A stretch of 64,000 nucleotides of DNA, taken from assembly GCA_963576475.1 (NCBI GenBank), contig OY754982.1, forward strand, positions 1,209,409 through 1,273,408, written 5' to 3'. Shown here piece after piece: positions 9,985-21,268 of the stretch (its first letter is position 1; every line of letters begins with the position of its first letter). This DNA is from Molanna angustata. Its lineage: Eukaryota; Arthropoda; Insecta; Trichoptera; Molannidae. The translations under genes and the position numbers were made by a program. The notes beneath the pieces are model-generated. The model was not told the DNA's origin and did not search any database. It was given only the letters and a program-made list of their open reading frames with translations.

Positions 9985-10290
9985 CAAGTTTTGCACAGCA
10001 CTACTAACACGTACAATGGGTTGGTGTGGTTCAATCAACTTGAAACAGATTTGAGACTGGCAAATGAATTCAAAATAAAAATAAAAGTAACTTATTAAAT
10101 TTGACTGATTTTTAAATTCTATTAACTTCTTTTTTGGTGTATTATAATATTTTGTGTCTTTTGTTTTTCAATGTCTCCTTTACATACGAGTGCTTGCACT
10201 CTGGTAAAGGGAAATATGTTTTTACTTGCTGTGTATCTTTTTCTATATTTTTTGACTGTTTTTTTTATATATGTATTATAAATCTAACTA
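9985..10290 (+). repeat. Repeat B, right copy of a distant inverted pair
   Basis: Contains GGTGTGGTTCAATCAACTTG and GAGTGCTTGCACTCTGGTAA, reverse complements of the 6491-6840 copy. Spacing between blocks is similar in both copies. Confidence 0.7.
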
Positions 10291-10379
10291 CATATAATAA
10301 GAATTTTCACAAAGCTTAATGACTTTCTTTAAAAACAGTCCTTCTTTAATCCATTCCATTTTCATAATCTGGTTATTTT

Positions 10380-10510
10380 AATAGAATCGGCTTAGAAAAG
10401 TGGTTTTTCTCTTTTCTACTGTCATAGTTTTCAGGTGAAATCGAAAATTCAACAGGCAACAATAATATCTCACATAATTCACCAATGAGGTCCACCATCT
10501 TGTGTATAAA
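10380..10510 (+). repeat. Repeat C copy, partial
   Basis: AATCGGCTTAGAAAAGTGGT and GAAATCGAAAATTCAACAGG through CACCAATGAGGTCCACCATC match the 12545 and 59860 copies; the ACCCCAC tail is missing. Confidence 0.5.
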
Positions 10511-11515
10511 TAGTCTTATTTGGTACGAAATCCAACCCATTAATATTTATATCAGTTACACTTCTTGTTTTCATTGGCACTTAGTGCCGTGCCTGCAAGT
10601 CTTATGAGTTCTTCGTCTATCTTATGAAAGTTCTTCGAGTTCTATAAAAATACCACTTTAGTCTTCATAAGCAATACGCTCTTCTTAGAAGAAAAAGATG
10701 GATCGTTTTGAAATGTTATATTGACGAATGCTTCGTATTCCGTAGGTAGCTAAACGGACGAAGATAAGTAACCAGGCTATCAGTCTACTGATATAAGAGG
10801 ATTCGGAAATCTTTTAACCACAAGAGCCTGAAAGCTCTCGATAAAAACCTGTCGATAAAGTGAAAAGATACGGAGGCTAACTAACTATTCTCTCAGTATA
10901 ATAGCTTCAGTCCTTAGGAAGGCTTGGGACAGAAACGTCTGCGTCTGCGGAGGAACTTTGTATGGGAGATACCATTCGAAAATGGAAACAACCTTCTGAA
11001 ATAAAGGGCACGATTAATAATAAAAGCAGAATGGATTGTGGTGCGATTATAACAGACACGTCCCGTTCTTTATTTGTAGCTGACACATCAGATATCGATA
11101 AAACAATATCTTTCTCCCCGACGCAATGACGAATCCTCGAAGCCTGGCATTTTTTCAAAAGGTGATATGCAAAATATGGTGAGGGTGGTATCGTGGTCCT
11201 CTCGGTTTGTTCCTTTCCATGATGTGGTCTGGTCGTAGGATGGGTGTGTTGAAGTGTTGCCAGGATGAGAGAGAGAGAAAGGCAGTAGTAAATGAGAGAG
11301 ATAGATGATACGTCCCGCCAGAATGTCTCCTCAATATCAGACATTTTTATATTTCACACTGTACACTTTATTGCACATCTTAGTGTTTCCAGTTGACTTC
11401 TGAATAATATGAAAAAATAATTAAGGTATCAATGACATTGACATGTTTGCCGTTTGATTTATCTCAAGGCCCACCAGAAATAAATTGTGGATAAAATATT
11501 TATCCGATGTCCATC
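10511..11515. other. Unannotated stretch
   Basis: A 145-codon frame lies antisense at 10907-11344 but has low-complexity composition and no recognisable domain. I see no convincing gene or element. Confidence 0.4.
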
Positions 11516-11539
11516 CTTTCTGCATTGCTTTAATTAGTT

Positions 11540-11660
11540 TGTGATATTGCAGTTATTGCTTCTCTGGGCTGGAAACACTGGTTATTTGGAAGAAATTTAC
11601 GTATGGCAATAAACACGCCACTTATGCAGGGTACAATAAAATGTTATTATTATTATAATT
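11540..11660 (+). mobile_element. Truncated SINE, family 3
   Basis: TTGCTTCTCTGGGCTGGAAA followed by CACTGGTTATTTGGAAGAAA and GGCAATAAACACGCCACTTA is the 3' two-thirds of family 3 (full relative at 62830-63046, reverse). It ends in an ATT-rich tail. Confidence 0.7.
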
Positions 11661-11751
11661 AAGTTAAAGTAATTTTTTGTATAATTTTGTTTTATTGTTT
11701 AAGTGTTATTTTTAAAATATATTTTTATTAAGGGGGGGGGGGACTGTTGCC

Positions 11752-12395
11752 TACGTACTTATTTTTCAATTTGATATACCATCATTATTTCTTATCAAAT
11801 CGTTTTGAAAAAAATAATTTAGATAGTTTGGGTATTAATAAACAAAAATATACCTTAACTTTTTGATAATGTTCTGTATAAATTCTTGTAGAAAAATAAT
11901 GGCATACCCCGATTTTCAACGTTTATCTTATATTTTTGATAAACTGTAAGGCGTAGAGTAATTTTTTTTTTAATTAAAGAAGACAAAAATATCTAGAAAA
12001 ATATGATGTGACGTTGCACTAATGCTTCAGGTTTAGTAAATAAACCTAAAAAACATTTATTTTCCATTCAGCGCCATTGCGTAATAAAAGTTTTTTTTGG
12101 TTTATTTACTTAACCTGATGCGTTAATGCAACGTCACATCATATTTTTCTAGATATTTTTGTCTTCTTTAATTAAAAAAAAAATTACTCTACGCCTTATA
12201 GTTTATCAAAAATATATGATAAACGTTGAAAATCGGGGTATGCCATTATTTTTCTACAAGAATTTATACAGAACATTATCAAAAAGTTAAGGTATATTTC
12301 TCTTTATTAATATCCAAACTATCTTAATTATTTTTTTTTCAAAATGATTCGTTTAGTAATAATGATGGTATATCAAATTGAAAAAATAGGTACGT
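11752..12395. repeat. Giant foldback with ~300-bp arms
   Basis: Left arm about 11752-12055 and right arm about 12090-12395 are reverse complements with only scattered mismatches; for example GATGTGACGTTGCACTAATG is mirrored as GCGTTAATGCAACGTCACATC, and CATACCCCGATTTTCAACGT as its complement near 12225-12245. The loop is only ~35 bp. No long ORF. Likely a foldback DNA transposon or an inverted duplication; a run of G at 11732-11742 abuts the left end. Confidence 0.88.
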
Positions 12396-12544
12396 TGGCC
12401 GCAGTCGCCATCTTAACTGTATTTTACATTACTGATGTTCATAGATAAAGATGTAATAATACATTTTTTTAAACAAAAATATAATTATATTTGAGTAATT
12501 TGAAACCGGTCGTTTCGTATTATTTATTCTTGGTTAAACGTGGT

Positions 12545-12770
12545 TTTATCTGTGAGGCACCGATTTAGAATAGTGGTTCCACTCTTTTCGTGTATCATTG
12601 TGATTGAAATTACGAAATTGAGCCGCGTAATCGAAAATACAACATAACATCTTTCATAGTTCAGCAATGAGGTTCACATTCTGTTTCTTTTTATATTTTA
12701 TGCACACCCTCACACCTGTCGCTGGTTACCCCACACTGTGGGTGCACTTTGATGGTATGTGTGTATGATT
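12545..12770 (+). repeat. Repeat C copy
   Basis: CGATTTAGAATAGTGGTTCC, TAATCGAAAATACAACATAA, AGTTCAGCAATGAGGTTCAC and the tail GGTTACCCCACACTGTGGGT align in order with the 59860-60060 copy. Confidence 0.65.
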
Positions 12771-12779
12771 AAACAATGT

Positions 12780-13680
12780 GAATTGAAATAAGTAAAATTA
12801 GTAAGTTGTGATTTACTCCTAAAATATTAATGAGTAGTTTCCAAAAAACAGTTGAAAGGTATAATAAAAATGAATCCATAAACTACAAGCACCTCTCGTT
12901 TGTTTAAAATTTTAAAAAAATCTACTGTCGATAAAATCTTAAGTCCACATGTCAACTGGTATTTAATTAAGTCGGTCTGCCGCTTCAGATTCCTCTTGTG
13001 GCGCCATCTAACTTAATTGACCAATAAATACGGTGACATTCTTATCTCTTACTCTTTCTCTCTCTGTATCCGTCTTTCACTTTCTTCACTATCACCCTGA
13101 CGTGACGTGACCCTTTAATATCCTACTTATTGAGATAACTCTACACTTGTTATCAATAAATTGTGGATGTTGGCTTTCCTAGTTCATTCCTCATTTCTTA
13201 TCCTATTGTTTTTTTTAATTGTAATATTTGACACAGAATTATAATAATAATAAAACAATTGAAGACATCTTTATAAAATAAGTAAGTTAAAATATTTAAA
13301 AAAAAATAATACTGACAACGTATACTCTGGGCTAGTGAAGTTGAAACATTCAGCTCTTCCTTTGAAGTAGGTACGTTCAGCAAGACTCTGAAATAATTTG
13401 AGTCCTGATATAACTTCATCAAACTCGCTTTCCATTTTCAAGAAAAGACTTAAGCAGGGATATCTCTCAGAAAATACCTGATCCCTCTCCTTTTCCTTCC
13501 TTACCTTTGCTACGTAATATTTATCCCTAAACATCTGATCTCGATTTCCTCTTCTTGTTCCTTCCCAATCCTTTTTTTTTGCTATGATGTTTTTTTTCTA
13601 TTTTTTTTTATTTATCTTGGTGTTATGTATATTTTCTGTTCTTTTGTAGCTTTCATTTTTTGTTAATGTACATGTATAAT
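12780..13680. other. Unannotated stretch
   Basis: No exon, no clear repeat. Short antisense frames at 13198-13534 look like chance. Confidence 0.4.
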
Positions 13681-13689
13681 TCTGTCACT

Positions 13690-13795
13690 CTGTAATCTGG
13701 TTGGTTGGAAGAAATCACCTAATGGCAGTAAGCCCGCCAGTGTGCATTATATTTGTTTATATTATGTACAAAAAGTTAAATAAATAAATAAACAT
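13690..13795 (+). mobile_element. Truncated SINE, family 3 tail
   Basis: GGTTGGTTGGAAGAAATCAC, GGCAGTAAGCCCGCCAGTGT and a terminal AAATAAATAAATAAA run match the family 3 tail. Confidence 0.6.
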
Positions 13796-13799
13796 TCAT

Positions 13800-13960
13800 A
13801 CATGAATGTTTCAACTCCAAAACTGCGCTGGCTGGCTGGATGGTGTTGCGATGGATTGTTGTTTCCTGGGCCAGAGAAACTGGAAAATGGCATCCAGTGA
13901 CAGAGCAGGATGGCGAAGTTTCTTAAAGCCAGCTAAGACCCGTCAAGGGTTATAACACCG
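13800..13960 (+). mobile_element. LINE C-terminal fragment
   Basis: + strand reads LAGWLDGVAMDCCFLGQRNW then KMASSDRAGWRSFLKPAKTR and QGL-stop. The pattern of a Trp near DGV, a RNW block, DRAGWR and terminal AKTRxGL is typical of insect LINE polyprotein ends. Confidence 0.75.
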
Positions 13961-13979
13961 AAGAATGTTAATAATTAGT

Positions 13980-15030
13980 GTTGATTCTTTTAGTCGAGAA
14001 AAAAAATAGTATTTATTTTAGCATACATCTATTAAGGGGCAGGGTAAGGCAATGTAAGCAGGTCAAATGCAAACTTTGTTAACTATTTATTGTATGAGAA
14101 TGAATGTCCTTAAATATTACAATCGTGTGCGCCCATGTTAGTATATTTTAATCGAGCGTTACATAAAATACTATGGTTTATTTGATTTTACAAAAAACTG
14201 AGAACATTGTGTGAAAACGTATCGAGCCAATGTTTAGATTTGTAAAATACCTATCATTTAAAAAACATTCATGTTTCTAAGCCTTATAAGTTTTGAGGTA
14301 TGGATAAAAAATCTGAGAAAACAGGTATTATTAAAAAAAAATATTACGAAAAAAGTACACAAAATGAAAGAAATTATATCGGGCCAATGTATTGACAAAT
14401 AATGAGAGACTAATATATATTTTTATTGAAGACGTAACTTTCAAGAGTACGGCGTAATAAGCATCCAAAAAGTACCTTGGAGCCTATCCCGTCACCTTTA
14501 ATGCCTAAAGTAGAAGTGAAAAATACATATATATCTTGTCCGTATCAAATTCTTCTTCAATTCCATCCTAATATGTGTTGCAAACAAATCTCTAGTCAAT
14601 TTTATTTACATGATGACTTTCCAAATTTTCGCCTTTTGATAATAACAATCCCCAATTTAGCACAGTTACTAAGTACAATAATAAATTAATCAAATGTTTT
14701 CCCTGTTAATGTCTTTATTGTATCTGCCTCATTCCACCCCTGCCCTCCATTGTTTGTGTTGAGTCATTCTCTTGGTGAAACTTTATGCACAATGTACCTG
14801 CAGGGGTGTATTCTATCATTACATATTTCAGTTACACAAACTGGGGTAATTTTCTGCACCCCTCAGTATTTTGTTGATGCGATGCCTCATATCTGATTAT
14901 TACGTGTCTTAATTTAACTTTATCAGTTAGATAGATATACAAACTGTGCTGGTTTATTAGTGTTACCAATGTACCTTCTTCCAACTAACAAATTCACAAT
15001 GTATTCTGTACCAATTTTGATGAGTATTTT
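13980..15030. other. Unannotated stretch
   Basis: AT-rich; the 70-codon frame at 14477 has no recognisable features. Confidence 0.4.
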
Positions 15031-15039
15031 TAACTGCTA

Positions 15040-15260
15040 CATCCCGATCTTGTTATGTCCTCGATGGACCTGGGAGTGTCATTTCTGATGCGGTCCCTGA
15101 GGGTTTTTCCTGCAATGGAGCGTATAGTCTTCATTTCTGCCACTCTTCGACAGCTCTTTGTTCTGTTGGAATCGTCTCTTACTTCTATCCCGAATCCGAA
15201 TCCACATAATTGCTAGTTCTACGTTCTAAAAACTCTGCCATATCCCGTCTAACACCTCAT
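15040..15260 (-). mobile_element. LINE reverse transcriptase fragment
   Basis: - strand reads RTKSCRRVAEMKTIRSIAGK then TLRDRIRNDTPRSIEDITR, the VAEMKxLRxIxGKTxRDRIRN block of RTE/R1-like reverse transcriptase C-terminal regions. Ends are undefined. Confidence 0.75.
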
Positions 15261-15879
15261 TAGATCCAAATTCAGGTTCGGAATATGTTCCGCTGTTTTT
15301 TTTTTGCAGTGTTATAAAAATTCAATTGTATTTTACTTTAGAAAGATTAACCGAAAACATATTTGGGTTTATTTTCCCTAATTCGTCCCAATATACCGTA
15401 ATGTAAAGAAATATGTACTATGGCGCTATCCTGTCCTTACTGATTCCATACTATGTATACACACACTGCTTTTCAATACGCTCTTCCGCGTGAAAATCCA
15501 TTTTCTTCCGGCAAACTTTACCAAAGTATTACAAAGCACCGATATCTTTACGAGTCATCTTGCCAGGAGTACTTTTGGACTGAACATTTCGACTCCGGCG
15601 TTGGTGAAATTTCCACATACAAAAATATGGATACCCATCCATAATAATGTTTCCAGCAATGCATTACAAGCCGAGTAACATATACTCACTATTATCCCTG
15701 TCCACGTCCGAACTGTTCGAGCTTTGCAAAAAGCTGACTGGATCAGTTTAAATGGGACACGTATACTGTTTACGATGAAAATTTTCAACTTGGAAACGGT
15801 ACGTTCCTTTTTATGTCGAAATTCATTTGTGCCCGGCAATTTTATAATACTCTATCCCCCTCAGTTGTCCCCCATTGGA

Positions 15880-16330
15880 AGTGCGCACCCAGTCTGCACT
15901 TATCCTCCAAACCGGCAGGAGGGTCTGACAGTTGAACTTCAGTACTGGCCGCGAACTAAATTTATTCGTCGACCCGCCAGCGAAATAAAAGGAAGAGAAA
16001 AAAAAAGACATCGTGTTTTATCTGTGGCGGTCGATTTCAAAAAAGGAACGACGGTGTTTTAAAATAAAATTATCGATTCTGTAATTCGTGTTTCGCGGTA
16101 TTTTCTGTGCAAAATTAAATATTTCAAACATCTGTGGTTTTCGAATCGTTACCCACATATATTATTAATCGTCTTGTGTTTATTGATTATTATGTTCACA
16201 TAATGTTAAAACGTGTTTTCTTCGAGTGAACGTTGTTAATTTTGTGTGTAATAAGTGCGTTGACTTTCAGTGGTGATTTATTTGTATCGCGTTACGGAGG
16301 GTCCTTCCCCCTCAGTTGACGAAACGAGAT
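15880..16330. promoter_or_regulatory. CpG-containing, promoter-like block
   Basis: A locally GC-richer stretch with CG dinucleotides and a CCATTGG (inverted CCAAT) at about 15870, followed 0.5 kb downstream by an ATG-containing frame that reaches a consensus splice donor. Possibly an alternative promoter for the PLEKHH-like gene; weak. Confidence 0.2.
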
Positions 16331-16801
16331 GCACGAAAAAAGGACAATTTAAAAGACTTAAATATCTTTATTATTATTTCTATTTGTTGTGTCTATTTTG
16401 GTCTTCGCGAGCTTAAGTGATGTTTTGTTTTTTTTACTAACACGTCTCGTGTGACATGAGCGCGTAATAATTTGAATTTAGAAAAAGACGTTCGAATTAA
16501 GTTCCGCAATATGCATACATTACAACTGACATATTTTTTTCGTTAATAAGGTTCCTTTTTTGTCGATAATGCAAAAAGCCAAAGTCAATGTACAAATTGA
16601 CGACCAGCGAAACCGAACACCCCCATCCTAACTAGTTAACCGCTTAACTATTAACTAGTTTAGTTTTTGGACAGTTTACGACAGCGGCTTGTGTTTGCCA
16701 TTTTCCAAACTTTACCACATTTTCGCCGTGTGGTACCTATATTGAAAATCTCAAAAGTTTCTTATTAGATTTTCCAGACCAGACTTTTTACCTCCTGCAA
16801 A

Positions 16802-16871
16802 ATGTTTCTATCCTATTTGACCTTATTTGGTTTTACGAGAGAATACGCCAAAATGGATACAAGAAAAGAAT
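16802..16871 (+). CDS. Candidate short exon ending at a GTAAGT donor
   Basis: ATG at 16802 opens MFLSYLTLFGFTREYAKMDT and reaches GAAT|GTAAGT with the donor at 16872. The end phase is 1, which does not match the phase-0 entry of the exon at 24971, so it would need an intermediate exon or be non-coding. No homology recognised. Confidence 0.15.
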
Positions 16872-17024
16872 GTAAGTTTCAAGATATATTTGTGTAATAT
16901 TTTTTTATATTTTAAATAATGATATATACAACAACATGTTATAGGTACTAAATATTATTTATTCAAATATTTTATTATTTATATTAATTTGTACTCATTT
17001 TGGGTTTATTTATACGTGTTAAAT

Positions 17025-17080
17025 TAATATTTGACATTGTACCTGTTAGTTGCCCGAGAAGCAGCGCAGTACAATATATT
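17025..17080 (+). mobile_element. SINE family 2 tail
   Basis: TATTTGACATTGTACCTGTT plus AGTTGCCCGAGAAGC is the 3' end of the SINE seen complete at 25587-25805. Confidence 0.6.
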
Positions 17081-17129
17081 TTTGATAGCAATAGTAATAA
17101 TATCTTCAGGTGAATTGTTACACATTATT

Positions 17130-17390
17130 CAAATATATAGAACTTTTAAAAATGACATTGATAAGGGAACTCAATAAGAAGGCATAGTTGTTGAATGTTG
17201 CGCAAGTGCATAACTTGATCACGTAAACCAGCCGATGACAGGTCGTAAGCCCTGTAGGTGCCTTGAGTTCCTGGTTCTTCTTCGTCTCTATTGAGATGTT
17301 AAAAAAGTTTGTCAATAAAAATATCATTTAACTCCCGAAAAGGAAAAAATCCAATGTTTGCGTATATGTAATTAAAAAATATTCGATCTA
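17130..17390 (-). repeat. Interspersed repeat A, reverse copy
   Basis: GATCACGTAAACCAGCCGAT, CCCTGTAGGTGCCTTGAGTT and the reversed head TCCAATGTTTGCGTATATG align to the copy at 4437, with internal deletions. Confidence 0.75.
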
Positions 17391-17399
17391 TGGTTCGAC

Positions 17400-17829
17400 G
17401 TTTATTTTTTTTTACAAATTTTATTTAATGTATTTATAATACATATTTTGTATAAATCTTAGTTTGCTGCATTTCTTCTCGAAGCTCCGAAACTTTCGCT
17501 TCACACATCAATATATAAATTAAACTTGGTATAAGATTTGGAACATGATACTAGTGGACCGTTGTTCTTACCTCTTACCCAATTGCAATCTTTCTCGATC
17601 AGGTTTTGAGACTCCCATATTATTATGTAGAGCGTGGGGTTGGGAGATATTTAAATGATGTCCAAAATACAATATTCCAACGGGAAAATTACTAAATGAT
17701 TTGACCATATAACTGGTTTTAGCTGTTATTGATTGGAAACAATTTCTGGCATGACATAAATACGTAAAAAGTAGATATACAATTTTCACGTGGGAAGGAT
17801 GCGCCAATTCAGAGCTTTCTGGCCTCTTA
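17400..17829. other. Unannotated stretch
   Basis: No gene or repeat recognised; the 90-codon antisense frame at 17568-17840 has no domain. Confidence 0.4.
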
Positions 17830-18410
17830 TTACTCCTCACTTATCCAAGGGGATATAGTGGGGAGTTATGATTTCGCAATTTTTAAGGCTTTTTTTATTG
17901 CAGGTTATCAACTAGTATCATGCTGAGATTGTATTCTGAAAGTTTCATCACAATATATCTGTGTGTGTGTGTGTTATGTGCTGTGTATGTACGGCTGTGT
18001 ATGTGTTCATTTTACTTTATCAATTATAGACTAAAGTACCTACTCATGCGATTTTTTTTTTCATATCTTGCAAATATGTATATGTAATACTCGCTTAGAC
18101 CCCATTATATTTTGAAGGATATCTGAATAGTGCTTTTCAATTTTTTTTAACTATAATAATATTTCAATGTGACCCCAAGCTCAGGAAACTTGAAATTTGA
18201 AATTTTTATTTTCAAATTGGTAAAAAGGCTCATCACATACATAAAATGGCATCGAAGAATTAATGAGTTTTCGTAATAAAATAATTAAATAAAAAAATAA
18301 TTTAACAAAATCATTTCATGAAAATTCTGAATATTTTCCATACAAAATTTGAATACTTTATAGAATGACTTGTTATTGGGGAGTTTAGCGTTGGCCACAA
18401 CCCACTCGTT
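17830..18410 (+). mobile_element. Interspersed repeat D, copy 1
   Basis: Starts TTACTCCTCAC, includes TATCAACTAGTATCATGCTG and a GT-rich microsatellite, and ends GCGTTGGCCACAACCCACTC. Copies 31917-32450 and 40637-41196 share the order of blocks. ACTCCTCACT at the start and AGTGAGGAGT near the end (clearest in copy 3) form short inverted ends, suggesting a non-autonomous DNA element. Non-coding. Confidence 0.8.
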
Positions 18411-18483
18411 TTTTTTATATTTGAAACTATCCCTTCTTGATAGAACTTCTTCATTACTTTATATTCAAAATATAATCTAATGG

Positions 18484-18948
18484 ACCAAGAGCCAGCTACT
18501 GTCACACTTACCTCATTTTATATACGTCAGACTTATGTCATAGTATAAAGGCTATTTTTTTTCTGTAAAAGGATACCCCAGCAGGTAACAGCCTTCCATA
18601 TTGAGAATTGCTATTTGAACACTTCAGTTATAGTATGAAGCATTTAATTTAAAGCGTGATTTTTTTTTATATTTACTACGGAAGATTAAATTTAATGAAT
18701 TGTTGTCTCTTTAAAGACGTCTGTTGGGAGGTTCCCACCAGCCAAATTGTTTGCCAATCGAAGGCGTGACTTCTAATAGTCTTCCGTAAAACAGCAAATT
18801 TTCAACGCTTTGATGGCTGCTATCTCCGAAAGCCACGACTACTAAGGATTCATATTATCCAATCGTTGTTTCTTGCTGTGGTATCCTTTTACAGAAAAAA
18901 AATCAGCCTTTGCTCTAAGACGTTAGTCTGGCAGTCGCTGGCTCTTGC
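18484..18948. mobile_element. Inverted-repeat element E, copy 1
   Basis: Outer ends CAAGAGCCAGC and GCTGGCTCTTG, and inner blocks TTTTCTGTAAAAGGATACC and GGTATCCTTTTACAGAAAA, are mirrored. A second copy at about 49856-50655 has the same blocks plus an inserted SINE. The centre contains TTGTTGTCTCTTTA followed by a cytosine/guanine-rich stem. Non-autonomous DNA transposon of unknown superfamily. Confidence 0.8.
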
Positions 18949-19129
18949 TCTATGATATTTTAAAATGTTCTCTTATGGTTATTATCGCTGACACTACTGC
19001 CATTCCTCGATCATCTCTCCAGTGCTGGATGTAGCCCTCTTCTAATTACTTTTGTGGACTCTTTGGGCCTAACTACTTCCAGCGACAGAGATAATAGCAT
19101 CGGCCGGCCTTAGAAAAGGTTGATTATTT

Positions 19130-19672
19130 CTCAATATCCGTGTCAATCGGTATCCCGATATCCGTGTCAATCGGTATCCCGACATCCGTGTCAATCGGTA
19201 TCCCGATATCCGTGTAAATCGGTATCCCGATATCCGTGTCAATCGGTATCCCGACATCCGTGTCAATTGGTATCCGTGTCATTCGGTATCCCGATATCCG
19301 TGTCAATCGGTATCCCGACATCCGAGTCAATCGGTATCCCGATATCCGTGTCAATCGATATCCCGATATCCGTGTCAATCGGTATCCCGACATCCGTGTC
19401 AATTGGTATCCACGTCAATCGGTATCCCGACATCCGTGTCAATCGGTATCCCGATATCCGTGTCAATCCGTGTCTATCGGTATCCCGATATCCATGTCAA
19501 TCGGTAATCCGATATCCGTGTCAATTGGCATCCCAATATCCGTGTCAATCGGTATCCCGATATCCGTGTCAATCGGTATCTCGATATCCGTGTCAATTGG
19601 TATCCCAATATCCTTGTCAATCGGTATCCCGATATCCGTGTCAATCGGTATCTCGATATCCGTGTAAATCGG
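19130..19672 (+). repeat. 24-bp minisatellite, ~22 units
   Basis: Unit is close to CCGATATCCGTGTCAATCGG followed by TATC. Because 24 is a multiple of 3 the array is open in several frames on both strands (for example repeated QSVSRYPC, or on the other strand GYRLTRMS and GIPIDTDI), so the 229-codon + strand frame is a repeat artefact rather than a gene. Units vary by single bases and one or two are truncated. Confidence 0.92.
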
Positions 19673-19679
19673 TAAACCC

Positions 19680-19812
19680 CAAAAAAGATGGGCCGATGAT
19701 ATTATCAGGACGGCGCGGGGCGAGAAAATGGATGCAGATGGCATCAAATAAAGATGGAAGGAAATGGAAGAGGCCTATCTCCAGCAGTGGAGGGAAGGAA
19801 GCTGATTAAGAA
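19680..19812 (+). mobile_element. LINE C-terminal tail
   Basis: KRWADDIIRTARGEK, one stop, then RWKEMEEAYLQQWREGS-stop and an AAGAAGAAG tail: the classical RWADDI ... EAYxQQW ending of insect RTE-like LINEs. It directly abuts the 24-bp array. Confidence 0.8.
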
Positions 19813-19819
19813 GAAGAAA

Positions 19820-20180
19820 AAGATCTTAATTTTGTAATTTTATTGCAGTTGAAAAAAAAATTGCAATTGGCATTAAACTATCACTTACACTGTATGCAAG
19901 AAACTGTTTATTTTGTTATTCATTTCCTCTATAACGTTTTTTCACTTTTACGTGTTAGTTTTTATATAATGATACATTCATTCCAAGAAAGTTTCCATAA
20001 TTTATTTGGGGATTTCCCCTTAGCTGTTTCTTCACTGTTGCCAACATAATATAGATTATATACGACATTCCCTCCACCTATCTTTACGTTTAAGCCATAA
20101 ATTCAATCATTTAGGTTTGTTTTAATCAAAAGAATGTTTAGAAATTGATCACACTATAATATTGAATCTTTATCTAATAT
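19820..20180. other. Unannotated stretch
   Basis: No recognisable feature. Confidence 0.4.
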
Positions 20181-20185
20181 TTTAT

Positions 20186-20480
20186 GATTGCGTATGTTGA
20201 TTTCTTGTCCCTGCCGAGAGTCAAATGATTTTTTTGAATGTTTATTATCTCAATTGATACGAAGTTTGAATATGATAGGAGAACCGAGAAACAGGGGTTA
20301 TGACCTGTCATCTTTGGTTTACTCGATCACTTTATCGCCAACTTTGGAAGTGATAAAGAAACATTTTTCTAACGCCATCTATTGAGAAATTAGTTCGTAT
20401 ACAATGAAAGCAACGGTAGATGATTTCCCAATTCTGCTATAATATTCCTACTTCATCTCTAATGAGATATTAATTTGAAT
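20186..20480 (+). repeat. Interspersed repeat A, diverged copy
   Basis: TTATCTCAATTGATACGAAG, GGAGAACCGAGAAAC, CGACCTGT-like and the 3' AACGCCATCTATTGAGAAAT block occur in family order but with many changes. Confidence 0.65.
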
Positions 20481-20686
20481 CCTCAAGTTTAATTACTTCA
20501 ATGGCTACAATTGGTCTTTTTACCCTCCACAACCACTAAAGACCAATTTGTTTCCTTGGGGCAAAAATGGTTATATAAAAGACTTGAGTGATGTTTCACT
20601 AAACGGCGCTTTATAAATAAATATGTTTATCCGTTATTATAATAAATAAATTAAATGTATTTTACTGTATTATTGCTTCTCGGGCA

Positions 20687-21268
20687 TAGGGTTACCATAT
20701 CTCAGGATTTGTCCTGAGATTTCAGGATTTTTCGACTTTTCTCAGGATTGCGCCTGGATTTTGCAAATCTCATGATATCTCAGGATTTTCAATAAAACAC
20801 AGCATACATTTTAAAGATCTCTTTAATTAAAAGTTAAAAAAAACTAAAAATTATCTTCTTTTGGTAATAATCCAAGTAGGTACTTCATCAGTTTTATCGT
20901 ACTTAATATGTGAAGATACCTTTTTAAGTAAGGTGTTTTCTTTAATTATTGATTTATAAAATGCCTCACATGTTAAACTCTTCAAATTATATTGAACTAA
21001 AAGTATAGCTCGAACTGAAGACACCTCTAGTCGGTTTCTTTCTTTTGGCCATTGAGCCCCCCCCCCCATGATAGAAAAAACTTTTTCTACGTTTGCATTC
21101 TGGGCTGTAATTGCAAATATATATATTGACAAATACGCAGTATCTCTGGTAATCGTGAAATACCTATTGTCTTGAAAATGTTTGCCCACAACGCATAAAA
21201 TCTCAGGACTTTTCCATGGAAATCAGGCCTTTTCTCCGGATTTTTGATTTTTTCATCTGGTAACCCTA
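20687..21268 (-). mobile_element. hAT element inserted in a SINE
   Basis: Ends are TAGGGTTACCA and TGGTAACCCTA, perfect inverted repeats. Flanking 8-bp duplication CTCGGGCA (20679-20686) / CTCAGGCA (21269-21276), one mismatch. A subterminal CTCAGGATTT word is repeated. The 582-bp copy retains only the end of a transposase on the - strand. Confidence 0.9.
20851..21189 (-). pseudogene. hAT transposase C-terminal fragment
   Basis: 112 codons open, including ITAQNANVEKVFSIMGGGAQ, WPKERNRLEVSSVRAILLVQ and NLKSLTCEAFYKSI. The NANVExVFSxMG and RNRLxVxSVxAIL pattern is the dimerisation region of a hAT group with a C-terminal TCxxFY block. The N-terminal zinc finger and catalytic part are absent. A run of C (21057-21065) has likely added Gly codons. 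Confidence 0.85.

Noticed and set aside
10907..11344. 145-codon antisense ORF as a gene
   Set aside because: No recognised domain, odd composition, no splice or promoter context.
15453..16062. Several overlapping ORFs (15453-16062) as a gene
   Set aside because: Frames overlap on both strands with no domain, and no splice sites give a longer consistent model; noted only as a possible promoter-like block.
19120..19809. 229-codon + strand ORF and overlapping antisense ORFs as protein genes
   Set aside because: They are translations of a 24-bp minisatellite, open in several frames because 24 is divisible by three; no start context, domain or codon pattern.
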